Shown piece by piece: positions 9,301-19,900 of a DNA stretch of 64,000 nt. Below the pieces are notes generated by a model. It saw nothing but the letters and a program-made list of their open reading frames with translations. It did no database searches and was not told the origin of the DNA. Origin of the DNA: Myxococcales bacterium (GTDB taxonomy: Bacteria; Myxococcota; Myxococcia; Myxococcales; JAJYLH01); the NCBI GenBank assembly GCA_021787845.1, contig JAJYLH010000025.1, forward strand, positions 1 to 64,000. The letters are read 5' to 3'. The translations under genes and the position numbers were made by a program. Positions within the stretch are counted from its first letter, which is position 1. Every line of letters starts with the position of its first letter.

Positions 9301-9634
9301 GATGCTGGAGGCGCTGGGGCTCGAAGTGCGGGAGGCTGGCGGGGCCCAGGAGGCCCTCGAGCTGGCGGCAGCCGAGCCGCCCGACGCGATTCTGATGGAT
9401 CTGGAGATGCCGGGGACCGACGGGTTCGAGGCGACGCGGCGGCTGAAGAGCGACCCGCGCACGTCCGAGGTCCCGGTGATCGCGGTCAGCGCGCACGTCT
9501 TGGAGCGCGATGCCGGCCGGGCGCGGGAGGCGGGGTGCGTCGCGTTCGTCGCGAAACCGGTCGCGCGCCAGCAGCTCGCCCTCGCGGTGGAGGAGGCGAT
9601 GAGGAGCCGGAGCGCGCCGGCGAGGACCGGCTGA
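6377..9634 (+). CDS. Membrane hybrid sensor kinase: CHASE3-like/GAF/PAS-HisKA-HATPase-REC-REC
   Basis: 1085 residues. A first hydrophobic helix (about 5-20) and a second (about 190-212) bracket a CHASE3-like helical sensor (LEAGLHGWLATGQRSF). Next come a HAMP-like linker, a GAF-like domain (about 275-405), a PAS-like domain (about 425-540), and a repetitive coiled coil (NEELQAQNEELRAQEEEL). HisKA has H585 in SHELRTPLNA; the HATPase domain has NLLSNAVKFTP, DSGIGIG and GGTGLGLAIS. Two receivers follow, with acceptor Asp at about 880 (VDLGLPG) and 1008 (MDLEMPG). In the first receiver the usual KP at the end is replaced by VVQKGAV, so the Lys is kept but the Pro is lost. The ligand is unknown; the coupled upstream REC-HK is the likely partner. 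Confidence 0.92.
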   Translation: MSARWQLVLTALAVAMLVHLRSSFDQHEMERVMREQSAQAERGLAIGEALNDVALHALDLEAGLHGWLATGQRSFRESWDRDRATVDSDLDRLSRVERSDPQSAALVHEVRSQLSAWMSGVAAPLLTMKPAEPESPATLALQLEGKREMDAVRDAIARLRAHLRAQHADAHRAALAVLATQKRHRTETELGVLAAIVLAFAGVTLTLDRPLAKLARLATRRDLPALRDVKLHATTEVRRLAKALNGLAERVLSLEKYGERLLDLRALISSTASAPELGEKGLSLIATAHAARAGVLWVAPSDSAALKRLAVFGLDAARLPDSPPPAVLDAQASGRATRLTSATPDHLTVQGTFADVAPRVVLIAPVVAAPSHRVVGVVELSSADPQGFPDDLSGELSSLAMSLEKALATEEIERLGRVIADERAQLRSIFHALPDGLVLQGPDRRIERANPAAEALLGPLRGGSVDDLWKRLRVTGGQLEAREPSQLESGSVHLRVDAPAGQSRLMHVVYAPVTRADGSRSGQLIASIRDETEDARLRERVTAQNEELQAQNEELRAQEEELRAQSVELARASNAKSDFLATMSHELRTPLNAILGFSELLLSNPGAGDQARGALADIHAAGQQLLLLINEVLDLSKIESGRLDLHPAVVRLCEPASQALAFVAPAAQKKRLAMESSIAPELFVEGDPDRLRQVLTNLLSNAVKFTPDGGRVALTGVPEGERLRVSVQDSGIGIGKEQQSRLFEPFTQLETGTARHYGGTGLGLAISRRLVRAMGGEIGVESERGQGSTFFFTLPWASAPSEPAGHSAPATGAGDRMSALPSGEPSRGRPRLLLVEDEEPARRMVATSLSAAGFEVEEAASGEDALLAFERSPPAVLLVDLGLPGLGGRELIEGVRATGRGRAVSVVVLTGQDLEGEERVSLERLADLVVQKGAVSRADFVERLRRLSQEGRSGPKRLAILVVDDSAQNRRVERAMLEALGLEVREAGGAQEALELAAAEPPDAILMDLEMPGTDGFEATRRLKSDPRTSEVPVIAVSAHVLERDAGRAREAGCVAFVAKPVARQQLALAVEEAMRSRSAPARTG

Positions 9635-9673
9635 AGACCGGGCCGGACGCGCGACGGTTCCTCCGCGCCGCCG

Positions 9674-10528
9674 TCAGCGCCGGGCCCACACGCCCGCTTC
9701 GGACTCGAGCCGCACGAGCCGTTCGACCGGCCCGCGCGGGCTTTCCGACTCGTCGAGGAGGAGGAGCCCTCCCGGCTCGCACGCGCGGACCAGCGCCTGG
9801 CTCAAGCGCTCCTGGGCCTCAGGACCGAGGTAGATCAGCAGGTTGCGGCAGGAGATGAGGTCGAACGACGCGAGCACCGCGGCGGGTGGCGTCGGGTGGA
9901 CCGGATCGAGCGCGTCGTGGCGGACGAAACGTACCTGGCGCGCGAGCGCGGGCGTGACGCGCGCGCGCCCGCCCGCCCGCGCGAGAAAGCGGGCCGCGAG
10001 CTCCGCCGGGACTTCGGCAGCGCTTTCGGGTGGTATCAGCCCTGACGCCCCCCGTGCGAGGGCCTCGCCGTCGACGTCGCTCGCGAGCACCTCGAAGTCG
10101 AGCCCGGTCCCGGCCGCGCCGCGCGCCTCCTCCAGGCACATCGCGACCGACCACGCCTCTTCCCCGGTCGCGCAGGCGGGCACCCAGGCCCGCAGCGTGT
10201 GGCCACCTTCTCGTCGCCGCCGGGCGGCCAGCTCGGGCAGCGCCCGCTCGCGCAGGAGGGCGAACGTCCGCGCGCCCCGGAACATCCCCGTCGTCTGGAT
10301 CAAGAGAGCCGAGCGTAACCGCTGCACTTCCCCGGGATCGGTTCCGAGGAGCTTCAGGTAGTCCTCGAGGCTGGCGGCCTCCCGCATCCGGGCGCGATGC
10401 TCGACGCGCCGCCGGAGCACGGTCCGCTTGTACGCGGGAAAGTCGATGCCGGTCGCGCGCTGGGCGAGCGCCAGAATCTCCTCCAGCGCCGCCGGCGTGC
10501 CCACACCCCAAGGAAGCGGCTCGCTCAT
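9674..10528 (-). CDS. CheR-type protein-glutamate methyltransferase
   Basis: 284 residues. The N-terminal helical CheR domain (1-75) is followed by an SAM-dependent methyltransferase domain with PACATGEEAWSVAM, equivalent to the family S-adenosylmethionine loop (A/S)CSTGEE, and with LASDVD and ISCRNLLIYL typical of CheR. It would methylate glutamates of chemoreceptor-like proteins using SAM. The start ATG was chosen because family similarity begins immediately after it; the longer frame upstream is low complexity. No chemoreceptor or other che gene is in the window. It is convergent with the hybrid kinase, so it may belong to the same signalling output, but that is only positional. The small insertions usual for CheR in chemosensory operons are not obvious. 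Confidence 0.88.
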   Translation of the reverse strand: MSEPLPWGVGTPAALEEILALAQRATGIDFPAYKRTVLRRRVEHRARMREAASLEDYLKLLGTDPGEVQRLRSALLIQTTGMFRGARTFALLRERALPELAARRRREGGHTLRAWVPACATGEEAWSVAMCLEEARGAAGTGLDFEVLASDVDGEALARGASGLIPPESAAEVPAELAARFLARAGGRARVTPALARQVRFVRHDALDPVHPTPPAAVLASFDLISCRNLLIYLGPEAQERLSQALVRACEPGGLLLLDESESPRGPVERLVRLESEAGVWARR

Positions 10529-10787
10529 CGCGGTCGGTGGTTCCCGGCGGCGGGCGGAGGAGCCGTCGGCGAACCTTCTCGTCGAACGCGATGCTAGCGC
10601 CGCCCATCGTGCCGCGGCGTCCTGCCCGTTTGCGTCGCGGCGCCCAACGGAGCTAGAACCCGCGACCTTGAGCGGAATCACGGGCGGCTTCCGCTGGTTC
10701 TCTTTCGCCTGGCGCAAGACCGTTCTTTCGGGGCGCCGCTCGGCCGACCGCTTTCGCTCCCTCTCTCAGGGGACAGGGTTCAAAACG

Positions 10788-11882
10788 ATGAAGCTCAACA
10801 GGTTCGCGGGCAAGCTCCTGGTCCTCCCCCTCGCCGCGGTGGCGGCCCTCTCGGGGTGCGGCAAGACCTCGACACCGGCGCCGACCTCCGGCAGCGCTCC
10901 TGCCACCACCCCGAACAGCCCGGTGGTCGCCCGGGTCGGCGACTCGGTCATCACCGCCGCCGAGCTGCGCCGCAAGCTCGGCGAGCAAAGCCCGTACCTG
11001 CAGGCGCGCTACGAACAGATGAAGAACAAGAAGGAGTTCTTGGACAACCTCATCCGCTTCGAGCTCCTGGCGCAGGACGCGAAGAAGCGCGGCATCGACC
11101 GGGAGCCGAAGGTCCAGGACGAAATCAACAAGGTGCTGGTCAGCCAGCTCACGAGCGAGATGTTCGACGCGAGCCAGGAGCACGACACCGACGCGCAGCT
11201 CAAGGCGTACTACGACCAGCACATCGCCGAGTTCCACCAGCCGGCGCGCATCCGCGCCCGGCAGATCTTCCTCGCCGCGCCGGCCGCCGACCGCGCCGCG
11301 CGCGCCCGGGCCAAGCGGCAGATCGCCTCGTTCCTCGCGAAGCTCAAGACCAACCAGCTCGAGGCGAGCCCGCAAAGCCCGCGGCACGACGACTACCAGC
11401 CGACGATGTTCCAGGACCTCGCCCGCCGGTTCTCGGACGACCCGATGACCAAGGGCCAGGGCGGCGACATGCTCTACCTGTCGCAGGCGGACATGGCGAG
11501 CCACTATTCGCAGCCCTTCGCGGACGCGGTTTTCGCGCTCGACGAAGAGCAGCCGCTCAGCGGGGTCATCGCCGACGAAAAGGGCTACCACCTCGCGCTC
11601 TTGACCCAGCGGCAGCTCGCGGTCGACCTCCCGTTCGACAAGCCCGAGGTGAAGCGGACGATTCACGCGCGGCTCGCCTGGCAGCACCGGATGGACGCGT
11701 TCAACCAGTACATGGCGAAGCTCAAGGCCGACGCGCACATCCAGGTCGACGAGAAGGTGCTGGCGAGCGTGGAGCCGCCAGCGCCGGGCAATCCGCCTCC
11801 GAACACCGGCGGGCTGGTGCCGCCGCCGGTCCCGCCGCGCGCGCGGGTCGTGATTCCCGCGAAGGCGCCGGTGGTGCATTAG
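10788..11882 (+). CDS. PpiC/SurA-family peptidyl-prolyl isomerase lipoprotein (first of three)
   Basis: 364 residues. A signal peptide with lipobox LSGC predicts a lipid anchor at Cys24. The N-terminal SurA-like chaperone helices contain VVARVGDSVITAAEL (about residues 45-60). A parvulin-type PPIase domain follows at about 145-275: IRARQIFLAA, then GGDMLYLSQADM, then GVIADEKGYHLALL. A Pro-rich tail (about 325-364) is unusual. It is expected to assist folding of outer-membrane and secreted proteins in the periplasm. It is the first of three consecutive same-strand genes of this family; about 115 bases separate it from the next. The upstream gap to cheR (divergent) probably holds the promoter. 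Confidence 0.88.
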   Translation: MKLNRFAGKLLVLPLAAVAALSGCGKTSTPAPTSGSAPATTPNSPVVARVGDSVITAAELRRKLGEQSPYLQARYEQMKNKKEFLDNLIRFELLAQDAKKRGIDREPKVQDEINKVLVSQLTSEMFDASQEHDTDAQLKAYYDQHIAEFHQPARIRARQIFLAAPAADRAARARAKRQIASFLAKLKTNQLEASPQSPRHDDYQPTMFQDLARRFSDDPMTKGQGGDMLYLSQADMASHYSQPFADAVFALDEEQPLSGVIADEKGYHLALLTQRQLAVDLPFDKPEVKRTIHARLAWQHRMDAFNQYMAKLKADAHIQVDEKVLASVEPPAPGNPPPNTGGLVPPPVPPRARVVIPAKAPVVH

Positions 11883-11997
11883 GGCGGGCGTCGACCGGCC
11901 GCGACGCGGCTCGACCGATGACCGCGCGCCCCCTTGTTTCGGGGCCGGGGAACGCTTACGCCTTCGAGCCGGATTCTGCGCCTTGGCGGAGGCTTTC

Positions 11998-12978
11998 GTG
12001 GCACTGGGTGGCGAGCGGCGGAAGCGACGGGCCAGGCGGCCGGCCTCGATGGCCCTGGCAGCGCTTCTACTCATCGGGAGCGGTTGTACCAGGCGTACGC
12101 CCTTGCCTCCGGCGGTCGCCTACATCGGCCAGCAGCCGATTCGGGCGCCGGAGCTGAAGGCGGAGCTCGACCGGGTGCGGCGCGCCTTGGTTCCCCGGCG
12201 CGACCCGAGCGAGCCTTCGGTCGCCCCGGGCGAGCAGGCGCTCCAGGTGCTCCGGCGGACGGTGCTCGACGACCTGATCGACCGGCGGCTCCTCCTCCAG
12301 CAGGCGAAGAAGGCGGGCATCACCGTCAGCGCCGAGGAGGTGCGCAACGCCCTTGCGGCACGGCAGCCGCCCAGCGCCGACGGGGGTGTCGCGCCGGGGG
12401 TGCCGGAGAACAGCCCGCTGTGGGCGAGGACCCGCGACCAGCTCGTCATCGACCGGTTCCTGGTTCGCGAGGTGGCGGCGCGGGTGGCGGTCTCGCCGCA
12501 GGAGGAGCAGGCGTATTACGACGCTCACCAGGACCGGTTCAGCCGGCCGGAAGAGGTGCGGTGCTCCGAGATCCTGGTGCCCCGGCGGGAGGACGCGCAG
12601 GCGCTCAAGGTGCAGCTCGCGCGGGGGGCGGACTTCGCGAAGCTGGCGCGGGAGCAGTCGGTCGCGGTGGACCGGGCCGAGGGCGGGGACCTCGGCTGGT
12701 TCGGCCGCGGTGAGATGCCGCCGCCGCTCGAGAACGGGTGCTTCGGGCTCAAGAAAGGGCAGACGAGCGGCATCGTGCAGAGCCCCTACGGCTACCACCT
12801 GTTCAAGCTCGTCGACCGGCGCGCGGCGCAGAAGCTTTCGTTCCCCGAGGTCGAGGAGCAGATCAACCTCCTGCTCACCCGCCGGAAAGTCGCCCGGGCC
12901 GAGCGCGATTACATCGAGAAGCTGCGGACGGAGCAGGACGTGTCCCTGGTCGAGGCGGAAATCGACAAGGTTCGTTAA
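11998..12978 (+). CDS. PpiC-family peptidyl-prolyl isomerase lipoprotein (second of three)
   Basis: 326 residues from a GTG start. The GTG was chosen over a TTG fifteen bases upstream because GGAGG sits five bases before it. An Arg-rich n-region is followed by a hydrophobic helix and lipobox IGSGC (Cys30). The SurA-like N-terminal helices include VLRRTVLDDLIDRRLLLQQA. The parvulin domain (about 180-275) contains VRCSEILVP, ADFAKLAREQS, GGDLGWFGRGEMPP and SPYGYHLFKL, an almost complete set of family signatures, more canonical than in the preceding gene. Probably a periplasmic foldase anchored to a membrane. Only 13 bases separate it from the third paralogue. Confidence 0.92.
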   Translation: MALGGERRKRRARRPASMALAALLLIGSGCTRRTPLPPAVAYIGQQPIRAPELKAELDRVRRALVPRRDPSEPSVAPGEQALQVLRRTVLDDLIDRRLLLQQAKKAGITVSAEEVRNALAARQPPSADGGVAPGVPENSPLWARTRDQLVIDRFLVREVAARVAVSPQEEQAYYDAHQDRFSRPEEVRCSEILVPRREDAQALKVQLARGADFAKLAREQSVAVDRAEGGDLGWFGRGEMPPPLENGCFGLKKGQTSGIVQSPYGYHLFKLVDRRAAQKLSFPEVEEQINLLLTRRKVARAERDYIEKLRTEQDVSLVEAEIDKVR

Positions 12979-12991
12979 AAAGGATAATCGC

Positions 12992-13942
12992 ATGCGACGC
13001 GCGAGGGCGCTCATCGGATCGCTGCTGGCTCTTCTGGTCTTCGCCGCGGTGCCGGCGGACGCGACGATCGTGGACGGGATCGCGGCGGTGGTGAACGGAC
13101 AGGTCATCACCTTGAGCGACCTCGCCGAGCGGGTGGGCCCGAAGCTGCCGCCGGCGGACGCGACCGGGGACGAGAAGACGCTGCGCCACGAGCTGCTCCA
13201 GTCGGCGCTGGACGACGCCATCGACGAAAAGCTGCTCGATCACGAGGCGAAGGCGGAGGGTTTCGTCCCGACCGAGGCGGAGATCGACAGCGCGGTCGAG
13301 GACGTGCAGAACGCGAACCACATCGACCAGGCGACGCTGGTGAAGGCCCTCGCCCAGCAGGGGCTGTCGATGGCCCGCTACCGCCAGATGCTCAAGGCGC
13401 AGCTCGAGCGGATGAAGCTCATCTCCGAGAAGATCAAGAACACCGTCACCGTGAGCGACGACGAGGTGAAGGCCCGGTACGAGAAGCTCGCCGCCGCGAT
13501 GCCGGCGAAGAAGGAGGTCCACGCGCGGGACATCTACCTGCCGGCGGGAAAGGACCCGGCGGCGACGAAGAAGGCGCTGGAGGCGGCGCGGGCGCGCATC
13601 GAGGCGGGGACGCCGTTTCCCGAGGTGGCGAAAGGGATGGGCGGGCCGCTCGCCGCGAGCGGTGGCGACCTCGGTTGGTTCTCGAAAGGGATGATGCTGC
13701 CGGCGCTGGAGAAGGTGGCGTTCTCGCTCGAGCCGGGAGAGGTGAGCCAGGTCTTCCAAGCGGGCGGCGGCTATCACCTGTTGAAGGTGGAGGGGGTCCG
13801 GAGCAAGGGAGGAGCGCAGCCGCTCTCCGAGGCGCGGGCGCAGATTCGGCAGCAGATTCTGCAGGAGAAGCTGGAAAAGGCGACCAATGCCTACCTCGCG
13901 AGCCTGCGGCAGAACGCCGACATCCAGATTCTCTTCAAGTGA
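12992..13942 (+). CDS. SurA-like periplasmic chaperone/PPIase (third of three)
   Basis: 316 residues. A cleavable signal peptide (about 1-24, ending ADA) lacks a lipobox, so unlike its two neighbours the product should be soluble in the periplasm. TIVDGIAAVVNGQVITLSDL is the classical SurA N-terminus. One parvulin domain follows at about 168-260 (VHARDIYLPAGKD, GGDLGWFSKGMM, AGGGYHLLKV). E. coli SurA is about 430 residues with two parvulin domains; here one is missing, as is common outside the enterics. Purine-rich AAAAAGGATAATCG just upstream serves as ribosome-binding site. Likely the main outer-membrane-protein chaperone of the trio. Confidence 0.9.
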   Translation: MRRARALIGSLLALLVFAAVPADATIVDGIAAVVNGQVITLSDLAERVGPKLPPADATGDEKTLRHELLQSALDDAIDEKLLDHEAKAEGFVPTEAEIDSAVEDVQNANHIDQATLVKALAQQGLSMARYRQMLKAQLERMKLISEKIKNTVTVSDDEVKARYEKLAAAMPAKKEVHARDIYLPAGKDPAATKKALEAARARIEAGTPFPEVAKGMGGPLAASGGDLGWFSKGMMLPALEKVAFSLEPGEVSQVFQAGGGYHLLKVEGVRSKGGAQPLSEARAQIRQQILQEKLEKATNAYLASLRQNADIQILFK

Positions 13943-13984
13943 CGGCCGAGCATTGAAGAGAGCGGGGCCGCAGATTCTGCCGCG

Positions 13985-16900
13985 TTATTGGCAGTACGGC
14001 GTCGGCGGCTCGCCCGGACCGTAGCACAAGCAGTAGACCCCGGGACCGGTATAGGCACAGTAGTAGCCTTGGCTCGGCAGCCAGCAGCAACTTCCGCCGC
14101 CGCCGACCCAGCTACACCACGTCGAGCCCGAGATGGACCCGCCTCCGCAGCTCGTCTGGCAGGTACCATTGTAGCAGAGGCCGCCAGGGCAGGAGCTGTA
14201 GTTGGACTTGTTCGTGTAGCTGCACACGCCTCCAGAGCAATGGCCCACGGTGCAGCCGTTGGTGTTGTTGCAGTCCGCGTCGGTGGTGCACTGGGGAGAG
14301 CAGCGCGCCTTGCAATAGGACCCAGCGCAGCTTGCCGAGCCGCCGTAGCCAAAGCACGTCTGAGAGTAGCAACTTTGGGACTGGGTTTGGACGCTGGCCT
14401 GGCAACCGCCACCGGAGCAGGAGTAGGAGGTGACTGAACGAGTCTGTGGCCATGCACAGGTGCAGTCGTCGCTGTGCGTTGGACAGACGCCCGTCCAACG
14501 GCCGTATTGCGTGCTTCCGCAGCTCCACCCGTTGGTGTTGCGCGAGCAACTCTCCGTCGGGTAGCCGTAGCTCGTGCCGCAGGTTCCACCGGAGCAGGTG
14601 TGCGTTTCCGCGTAACACGTTTGCGTGCCGGTCTCGCCGCAGGTGCCACTGAAGCCTCCGCATCCGTAACAGTACAAGTTCTGTGTGCTCGCGCAGGTCG
14701 TCCCGTTGGTGTTGCGCGAACAGCTCTGCGTCTGCCAGGAGGTGCTCCCACTACAGCTTCCGCCGGAGCAGGAGTAGTTGACGACGAGGCACGACTGCGT
14801 TCCCGACTCCCCGCAGGTGCCGCTGAAGCCGCCGCACGAGTTACAGAAGATGGTCTGACTCGAACCACAGCTCGTCCCGTTGGTGTTGCGCGAGCAGCTC
14901 TGCGATTGGTACCCAGTGCTCGCGTTGCAACTGCTGCCGCCGGAACAAGCGTACGTCGTCACCGAGCGCGACTGTGTTCCGCTCTCGCCGCAAGTGCCGT
15001 TGAAGCCACCGCACGAGCTCCAGCTTCCGTACTGGGTGGACCCGCAGCTCGTCCCCGACGGAAGGTAGGCCGGGGCCGGGCAGTAGATGCTCGACCCGTT
15101 GCAGTACTCGTTCTCGCCGCAGGGGCCGGCCTTCGAATAACAGAGACCGCCCGAATTGGCGGCGACGCAAACGCCGGAGCCCCACTGGCCGCAGGAGTTG
15201 CAAGTCACTTTGACGACGCCGCAACCGCCCGTCCCGCAGGGCGTGGGATAGATGACCGTTCCCGGGGTGCAGACCGGAGAGTTCGGGCAGGAGCAGCTTT
15301 CCCAGCCGCAGGAGCCGGAGCAGGTCTCGGTTCCGTAGGTGTTGCAGGACCGCGTCGCGCCCGGCGAGCAGACCCCTTGGCTGGTGCAAGCGCCTGCCGA
15401 TCCCCACTGGCCGCAGGCGTCGCAAGTCTCGATGGCCGTGCCGCAGTTCCCGCAACCGACATTCCGGCGGCTGCCGGGAATGCAAACGGATCCGCCGCCG
15501 CACGAGCAGCCGCCCCAAGTGCAAGAGTTGGTGCAGGTCTGGCTACCATACTTGTTGCAGCTCTCGGTGCTTCCCGGAAAGCAGACGCCTTGCCCGTTGC
15601 AGCTCCCGCTCGACCACTGGCAGCTCGCCGAGCAGGTGTCGGTTTCCGACCCGCAGTTGCCGCAGGACTCGCTCTTCGTCGTGCTGGGCGTGCAAACGCC
15701 TTGTCCGGAGCAGCTTCCGTTCGACCACTGACAGCTCGCCGAGCAGGTGTCGGTCTGCGAGCCGCAGTTTCCACAGCCCTCGCTCCGTGTCGCCCCGGGC
15801 GAGCAGACGCCTTGCCCGTTGCAGCTCCCGCTCGACCACTGGCAGCTCGACGAGCAGGTGTCGGTCTCCGATCCGCAGTTGCCGCAGGACTCGCTCTTCG
15901 TCGCGGTGGGCGTGCAGACGCCCTGTCCGGCGCAGCTTCCGTTCGACCACTGGCAGCTCGACGAGCAGGTGTCGGTCTCCGACCCGCAGTTGCCGCAGGC
16001 CTCGCTCTTCGTCGCGCCCGGCGAGCAGACCCCTTGGCTGGTGCAAGCGCCTGCCGAGCCCCACTGGCCGCAGGCATCGCATGTCTCGATGGCCGTGCCG
16101 CAGTTCCCGCAACCGACATTCCGCGTGCTCCCCGGGGCGCAGACCGGGGCGCTGCCACACGAACAGTTTTCCCAGGCGCACGAGCTGGAGCAGGACTGCG
16201 TCCCGTACGTGTTGCAGGCTTGCGTCGCGCCCGGCGAGCAACCCCGATGGGTGCTGGCGGGGCAGGTGGCGCTGGAACCCGTGCAGTAGGACGCGTTGGT
16301 GCAGGTGGTCGCTGCCTGGCACAGACTGCCCGCCGGGTCGTCCTGATTGGGCGGACACGCCGCGCTCGAGCCGGTGCAGTAGGCATCTTTCTGGCAGCTT
16401 CCCGCGCTCGGCCGGCAGAGGGTGGTGGCTGGCTTGTCCGTCTTCGTTGGACAGTAGGCGCTCGAGCCGGTGCAGGTCGCGTTGTTCTCGCAGACATCCG
16501 AAGCGGAGGCGCACACGGTGCCCGCCGCGACGTACTGGCTCGCCGGGCAGGCCGCGCTCGCTCCCGTGCAGTAGGCGTCGTACTGGCAGCTTCCCAAGGC
16601 CGAGCGACACTTGTACGAGGCCGCCCGGTAGGCGTTCGCCGGACAGGTGGTGCTCGAGCCGTTGCAGGTCGCCGCGAGTTGGCAAGGACCCGCCGAGGCG
16701 CGGCAGACGGTTCCACCGGTCACCGCCCGGCACGCGCCGGGGCTCCACTGCCCGCAGGAATCGCAGGTGTCGGTCTCCGTCCCGCAGCCCGAGCCGCAGG
16801 AGAGGGTCCGGCGGGCGCCCGGGACGCAGACGGACCCGCCGCCGCACGGGCACGCTCCCCAGGTGCAGAAGCTGGTGCAGGTCTGATTACCATATTTGTT

Positions 16901-19900
16901 GCAGGCCTGTGTCGCGCCCGGTGTGCAGACGCCCTGGCCGGTGCAGCTTCCGTTCGACCACTGGCAGCTCGACGAGCAGGTGTCGGTCTCCGATCCGCAG
17001 TTGCCGCAGGACTCGCTCTTCGTCGCGGTGGGCGCGCAGACGCCCTGCCCGGCGCAGCTTCCGTTCGACCACTGGCAGCTCGACGAGCAGGTGTCGGTCT
17101 CCGACCCGCAGTTGCCGCAGGCCTCGCTCTTCGTCGCGCCCGGCGAGCAGACTCCTTGGTTGGTGCAAGCGCCTGCCGAGCCCCACTGGCCGCAGGCATC
17201 GCATGTCTCGATGGCCGTACCGCAGTTCCCGCAACCGACATTCCGGGTGCTCCCCGGCGCGCAGACCGGAGCCTGACTGCACGAGCAGCTTCCCCACTTG
17301 CAAGCGCTGGAGCAGGTCTGAGAACCGTAGGTGTTGCACGCCTGGGTCGTGGTCGGCTGGCAGCCTTGCCCGAGGCAGCTTCCCCACTGGCAAGAGTTGT
17401 TGCACGTTTCGGTGCCGCAGTTTCCGCAAGCCTGCGTCTGTGTGGGTATACAGACCCCTTGTCCGTTGCAAGCGCCGTTGCGCAGGTTCGCATACAGGAC
17501 GTAGGCGTCGCACGTGACTGGCGCCCCGGCGACCCGGAGGACCTGAACGTTCCAGTGGCCTCCCGGCGGCGCGGCGTCTGGCTCCGTCACGGATGCCATC
17601 GGCCCTCCGACGAGGTGCCACTGACCGTCGTAGACCTCGACCTGGAACTCGGGCTTCGACGTTCCGCTGACCATCACCATCGGGTTCTGCGAGAAGCCGA
17701 AGTTCAAGCGCCAGTCACCGTTCGCGGTGGCAGAGACCGAATACCAGTCGCTCAGTCCCGCGGCCGGCAGCTTTCCGGGTTGGCTGCTGACCGTTGCGCC
17801 CAGGCTCAGCGAACCCAGATTCGTCGGGGAGCTCGGGTGCCCGCTGCTGGTCACCGAGGCGTCGTCCTGGCACTCGCAGCCGTCCGCGAACTGCTTGTCG
17901 ACGTCGTACCACCCGGAGTCGCAGGAGGAGACGACACACTTCGCGCTCTGGCAGAGCGTGCCCGACGCGTTGGGCGCGGAGCCGCAGATGACGTTCGCCG
18001 GGTTGTCGATCTGCCCGTCGCAGTCGTCGTCCTGGCCGTCGCACACCTCCTTCTTGGGAAGCTGCTCGCCTTGACACGAGCCCCAGGACGCGGTTCCGGG
18101 ATACGGCGGCGGGCTCGTGGTGTAGGTCCCGTTTCCGTTGTTGATCGACGGCGTGATCTTGACGAACGCCGCGTCGCAGCTCTGGCTGCCGCCGTGGCAG
18201 ATGCCGACCCCATCGGTTCCCGTCTTTCCGGTGTAGCAGTACTGGGTGAGCGTGTCGTTCGCGCTCGTCCCCGGCGCGTTGTCGACGTAGCCATCGCAGT
18301 CGTCATCGACCCCGTTGCAGACCTCGGGCTCGGAGAGCGCCACGTCCGGCACGCAGGACTGGCTCTTGCCGGCGATGCAGTTTTGCCCTTGCACCGTGCA
18401 TCGCCCGAAGCCGCAGGTCGTTTGCCCCAGCCCCTCGTCGATCTGTCCGTTGCAGTTGTTGTCGGTCCCATCGCAGACCTCGGGGGTGGGGGCGACATAG
18501 TCGTGGCAGCTCTGGTAGGAGCTGACGCCGGACCCCGAGGTCGCGTTGCAGTACTGGACGCCGTCCTTGCAGTCTCCGACACCCCTGTCGCCAACCGGCA
18601 GCGTACCAGGCCAGCACGCGAGCTTCAGGGTGTCGTTCGCCTTCGTTCCCGGCACGTTGTCGACGTAGCCATCGCAGTCGTTGTCGAAGCCGTCGCACAC
18701 GTCCGGGCTCGGCTCGACGTCGGGCGTGGTCACCGTCCATGTCGCCTTCCCGCTGCCCAAAGTCGCGGTGCACGCCTGCACCCCCGGCTTGCAGACGCCG
18801 ACGTTCTCGGTGCCGTTCGGACCCTGATAGTAGGGCCGGGTCAGGCTGTCGGGCTGCATCGATTGGACGACGCCGTTGATTTCCTGGTTGTCCACCACCC
18901 CGTCGCAGTTGTTGTCGAGGCCGTCGCAGATCTCCGCCGTCTTCTTCGCGACGTCCCCGGCGGGAGGACACACGTTCGGCTGGTCGTTGGCGGCGACCGC
19001 GATGCCGTTCGAACCGGTGTCGCACGGCAGCGCCGTCGCCTGGCCGTCGGCCGAGAGCGGTGCCGTCCCGCAGGTGCACTTCGGCAGGGTTTCCCGGCAC
19101 ACGCCGAGGCCGCAGGTCGAGTAGCCGATGCCGGGGCCGTTCGGGTCGTCGGTCAGCTCGTCGATCTGCCCGTCGCAGTCGTCGTCTCTGTTGTCGCAGA
19201 CCTCGTTCGTCTTCTTGGCGGCGTCGCCGTAGACCGTGACGTTCGGGCCGCCGGTGTAGCTCTTGACCACCGTCGCATGGCAGCCCGCCGTCCCGGGCGC
19301 GCAGCCGACGCAGCTCTGCTCGACTCCGGAGATGCAGTTGGCGAAGGTCGTCCGGCAGACGCCGTTCCCACACTGGGTCTGCCCCAAGCCATGGAAATGC
19401 CATGCCTGCAGCCAGGACGGCGTCGGGTCGGCGATCTCGTCGACGATGCCGTCGCAATCGTTGTCCACGAGATCGCATTTCTCTTGCGCTGGAAGCTTCG
19501 CGGTGCAATCGGGCGCGTCGTAGCCCGGCGGCGGGTTCGTCGAGTCGACGTAGCCGCCGGTCGCGTTGTAGTACGCCACCTGGTCGAAGCAAACGGGCTC
19601 GCTCGAGCCGGGTTGCGGCTGCGCGTCGCAGTGGACCAACTGCCCAAAGGAATTGCACTGCCGGGCCTCTAGCGCGCACGCGCCCACCCCGCACGGAATC
19701 GGCTTGTTGATCCAGTGGCCGCTGTTCGGCGGGTACTGGACCATGTCGCAGCCGTCGTCGAGCGTCATCGCGAAGTTCAGGTCCCGCTTGTCCTGCGTGA
19801 AGGCCGGAGTCGTGTAGTCGAGGGGATTCAGTCGGATCAACCGCTCTTGGCGCAGGAAGCCCGCCAACCGGTCCCTGCCGCCCACCGGGTCCTGATACAC

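Noticed and set aside
14474-19672. Very long plus-strand open frame (1732 codons)
   Set aside because: It is the antisense of the Cys-rich MopE-like gene; its Ala/Arg-rich composition and lack of any family motif are typical of shadow frames in high-GC repeats.
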